Shown in pieces: positions 61,995 through 64,000 of a DNA stretch of 64,000 nucleotides. The stretch is from the NCBI GenBank assembly GCA_022393335.1, contig JAJEKB010000874.1:1-64000 (forward strand), in the 5' to 3' direction. The position numbers and the translations under genes were made by a program. Source of the stretch: Macrotrachela quadricornifera. Lineage: Eukaryota; Rotifera; Eurotatoria; Philodinida; Philodinidae. Every line of letters begins with the position of its first letter. The first letter of the stretch is position 1. The notes under the pieces were generated by a model. The model saw only the letters and a list, made by a program, of their open reading frames with translations. It made no database searches and was not told the origin of the DNA.

Positions 61995-63096
61995 ATGTTT
62001 CGTGCACTCATTGTTCTATTCGTTGTTATACCTTTCTCATCTACTGGTAAAACTGATCATTGGACAGTTGGGAATATTATTATAACTGATCCAACAATAC
62101 GTTTTCGATTAGATATGTATTCTCCAACAACACCTGGCTCTTATCCAGTTCTTATTTATTTAACCGGTCTATCAGGTTTAGTGCCAGCAACATTTTATAA
62201 AACAATGTTAACAAAAGTTGCTGAACAAAATGTTATTCTTATTGGAATTTCAAAAATTGAAAATATTAAACCTGAAAAACTAGCTGTTCATCTAGCTGAT
62301 TTTCTTGAATGGGTAATAAAACCAAATGATGGTGCTACTCGTCTTTTTACTAAACATAAAGAAGTCAAAGGTGTTCTACCAAATATGGAACGTCTTGGAT
62401 TTTTATCACATTCAGCAGGAGCTCATCCAATAGGTCAATATCTCAATATGACATGTGGTCCCATTAAATTAGTTATTATGATGAATCCTGTCGATGGAAT
62501 TGATCCATTTGGTATTATACAAAATTTCATCACACGTATGAAAAAGAAAAAGAAAAAAAATTAGTTTTATTCTACTATTTTTCTCTTCTTTATGTTAAGA
62601 TCCTCCAACTCCACTCCCATTTCAAACACCAACGCTTATAATCAGTGCTGGCCTAGGTAAAAACAGACTTTTTATTCTCTTATACTGAATATTTCATATA
62701 ATTTTAGATAATGTTTCTGTTGCTAAGGACATTCCACCGTGTGCACCGAATAATATAAGCAACGATCGATGGTATCGTTCGTTATATGGACCAACATTTC
62801 TTGTTAATTTAACAGATTATGGTCATGCTGATAATCTTGATGAACCATCTCATGAAGCTAGTAAACTTATATGTACACCATGCAAAGGTAATATCTGTGA
62901 TTTTCTTCAATTAAAAACTGATGAAGCAACATTAATTACATCTTTTGTTTATGCAATATTTAATCGAGATCTTCGCCAATTAAATATCATTCAAAATCCA
63001 CAAATGTTTCTTAAAAGTCATGTTTTAAATAAATATGATATGCATGGTTATGATTATAAAACTGGAGGACCAGGTGGTTTTTGTACGCATAATTAA
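61995..63096 (+). CDS. Chlorophyllase-like alpha/beta hydrolase, secreted
   Basis: Serine hydrolase of the chlorophyllase/PET-hydrolase-like alpha/beta fold; in plants these cleave phytol from chlorophyll, in animals the substrate is unknown. Exons 61995-62535, 62600-62656, 62708-63096; 328 aa, phases agree. Signal peptide (MFRALIVLFVVIPFSSTG). Then YPVLIYLTGLSGLVPATFYK (oxyanion-hole loop region), the nucleophile elbow LSHSAGAHPI (Ser in HSAG; plant chlorophyllases have GHSRGG), NPVDGIDPFG carrying the probable acid region, and YGHADNLDEP with the probable catalytic His (plant GHMD/GHAD type). The Cys-rich CTPCKGNICDF near the C-terminus suggests disulphides and export. A feeding-related digestive role on algae would fit a rotifer but is inference. 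It converges on the GFA-type gene with 56 bp between stops. Confidence 0.8.
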
Positions 63097-63152
63097 AATA
63101 ACAATAAAGAAAAAACAAATGAAACGAAAAACATTTCTAACTTTCTTCTATC

Positions 63153-63757
63153 TTATTTTTCAATTGTATAAGTTCCATAGACACCATGTTTTTTATGCCA
63201 TTCTTCAATACTTCCTTCTGGATAACGATTATAAGTATGAATATTTTTTCCTTTTGGAATTTCTACATGATTAAGTTTGAAATCTGTCATTATATGATAA
63301 TATTCATCAGATTTTGGTAATGGTGTATCTATACATGATGCAAATGGATAAATCCATTGTGCATATCGATCATCATAAGCCCAAAGATATGATCCACATT
63401 CACTACAGAAATGTCGTTTATGATTGCTTAATTTTGTAGTTGATTTTTCATCCTTACCGCTTTCAGTTTCAGATAATTTAGCTTGATAAACTTTAATAAA
63501 TTCGTTTCCTTGTTTTATTTGAAATGTTGAATATTCACCCATTATATTACAATTAAATACACCAGCTGTTTTTGTGTCAACCTGACAATGACAAATCATA
63601 TATGGATAAGGAGTATCTAAAATTAAAGAAACAAAAAAAAACAAACGTTTCTATAATTAAAGTAATAAATATACAAACATGAATCAACTGTAAATTTGAC
63701 ACGTTGACAATGACAACTACCTTCAAGTGTAATTGCCTTTGATGTTGATGAATTCAT
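63153..63757 (-). CDS. GFA/CENP-V-type zinc protein
   Basis: Member of the glutathione-dependent formaldehyde-activating enzyme (GFA) fold family. Exons 63757-63679 and 63616-63153; 180 aa, phases agree. Structural-zinc half sites are GSCHCQRVKF near the start and HFCSECGSYLW later. The second cluster reads MICHCQVDTKTAG where the family usually has CHCxxCRK, so the third Cys of the catalytic-type zinc site is Asp. A ~25-residue polar insertion (SETESGKDEKSTTKLSNHK) precedes the FCSEC motif. The C-terminal half (YPFASCIDTPLPK, EEWHKKHGVYGTY) is typical of eukaryotic members. GFA proteins are often annotated as glutathione-binding, but with the altered cluster the formaldehyde activity should not be assumed. 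Confidence 0.82.
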
Positions 63758-64000
63758 TAGAGAAATTTTATAATTCTATTCTAAAATATATATATATAAG
63801 TTAGAATAATTCTTTATTTAATTTAAGAAAAAAAAAAAGAATATTCTATAAGCATCACAAGAGTTTATCTTGATATACAAGAAAAATAAAAATGGAGACA
63901 ATGATTTTGCAAAAAATAAAATAGTGGGAATGAAAAAAAAAAACAAAATAAAAATATGATTATCATTTGGAGAACGAATGAGATTGAATAAAAATCGACT

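Overview
This is an AT-rich eukaryotic nuclear window. Its genes have many exons separated by very short introns (typically 45-75 bp, GT..AG), and the gene set is clearly metazoan: mitochondrial, ciliary, autophagy, ESCRT and neuronal-receptor genes. The compact introns, the NAD:arginine ADP-ribosyltransferase, the chlorophyllase-like hydrolase, the orphan GPCR and the many small inverted-repeat elements fit a bdelloid rotifer (Rotaria/Adineta-like). That assignment is inference; no rRNA or mitochondrial marker is present. Exon joins below were checked for reading-frame phase, and all main models close without an internal stop.

Layout. 0-11.4 kb, plus strand: a YME1L-type mitochondrial i-AAA protease, a BAG3-like co-chaperone and a non-alpha nicotinic-type Cys-loop receptor subunit. 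11.4-31.5 kb: an accessory, gene-poor stretch full of decayed non-autonomous DNA elements. It includes a 156-bp hAT-type MITE with a perfect 8-bp duplication, a 2.3-kb long-inverted-repeat element carrying a second element, a minisatellite-bearing element, a ~0.7-kb TIR element, and a ~2-kb fold-back repeat split by a 941-bp hAT-like insertion. It also holds a membrane-anchored ADP-ribosyltransferase and an intronless secreted double LamG-like protein.

31.5-53.3 kb is gene-dense: ANKLE2 (-), an orphan GPCR (+), ATG13 (-), a small membrane orphan (-), COX5B (-), a tectonic (+), a PSMG1-like proteasome chaperone (-), an intronless ADAM17-like protein without the zinc site (-), an AIG1/ADTRP-type hydrolase (-), CHMP6 (-) and SRP68 (-). 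53.3-58.1 kb is mostly non-coding but carries decayed coding fragments, one resembling the TDP-43 N-terminal domain. 58.1-63.8 kb: TSC1/hamartin (-), divergent from a chlorophyllase-like hydrolase (+), which converges on a GFA/CENP-V-type zinc protein (-).

The genes do not form an operon; they are independent housekeeping and accessory genes. ATG13 and TSC1 both belong to mTORC1/autophagy signalling and are about 20 kb apart, probably by chance. The most unusual item is the intronless ADAM17-like protein: prodomain, degenerate metalloprotease fold and ADAM17-type transmembrane segment are kept, but the HExxH zinc motif and the disintegrin region are gone.
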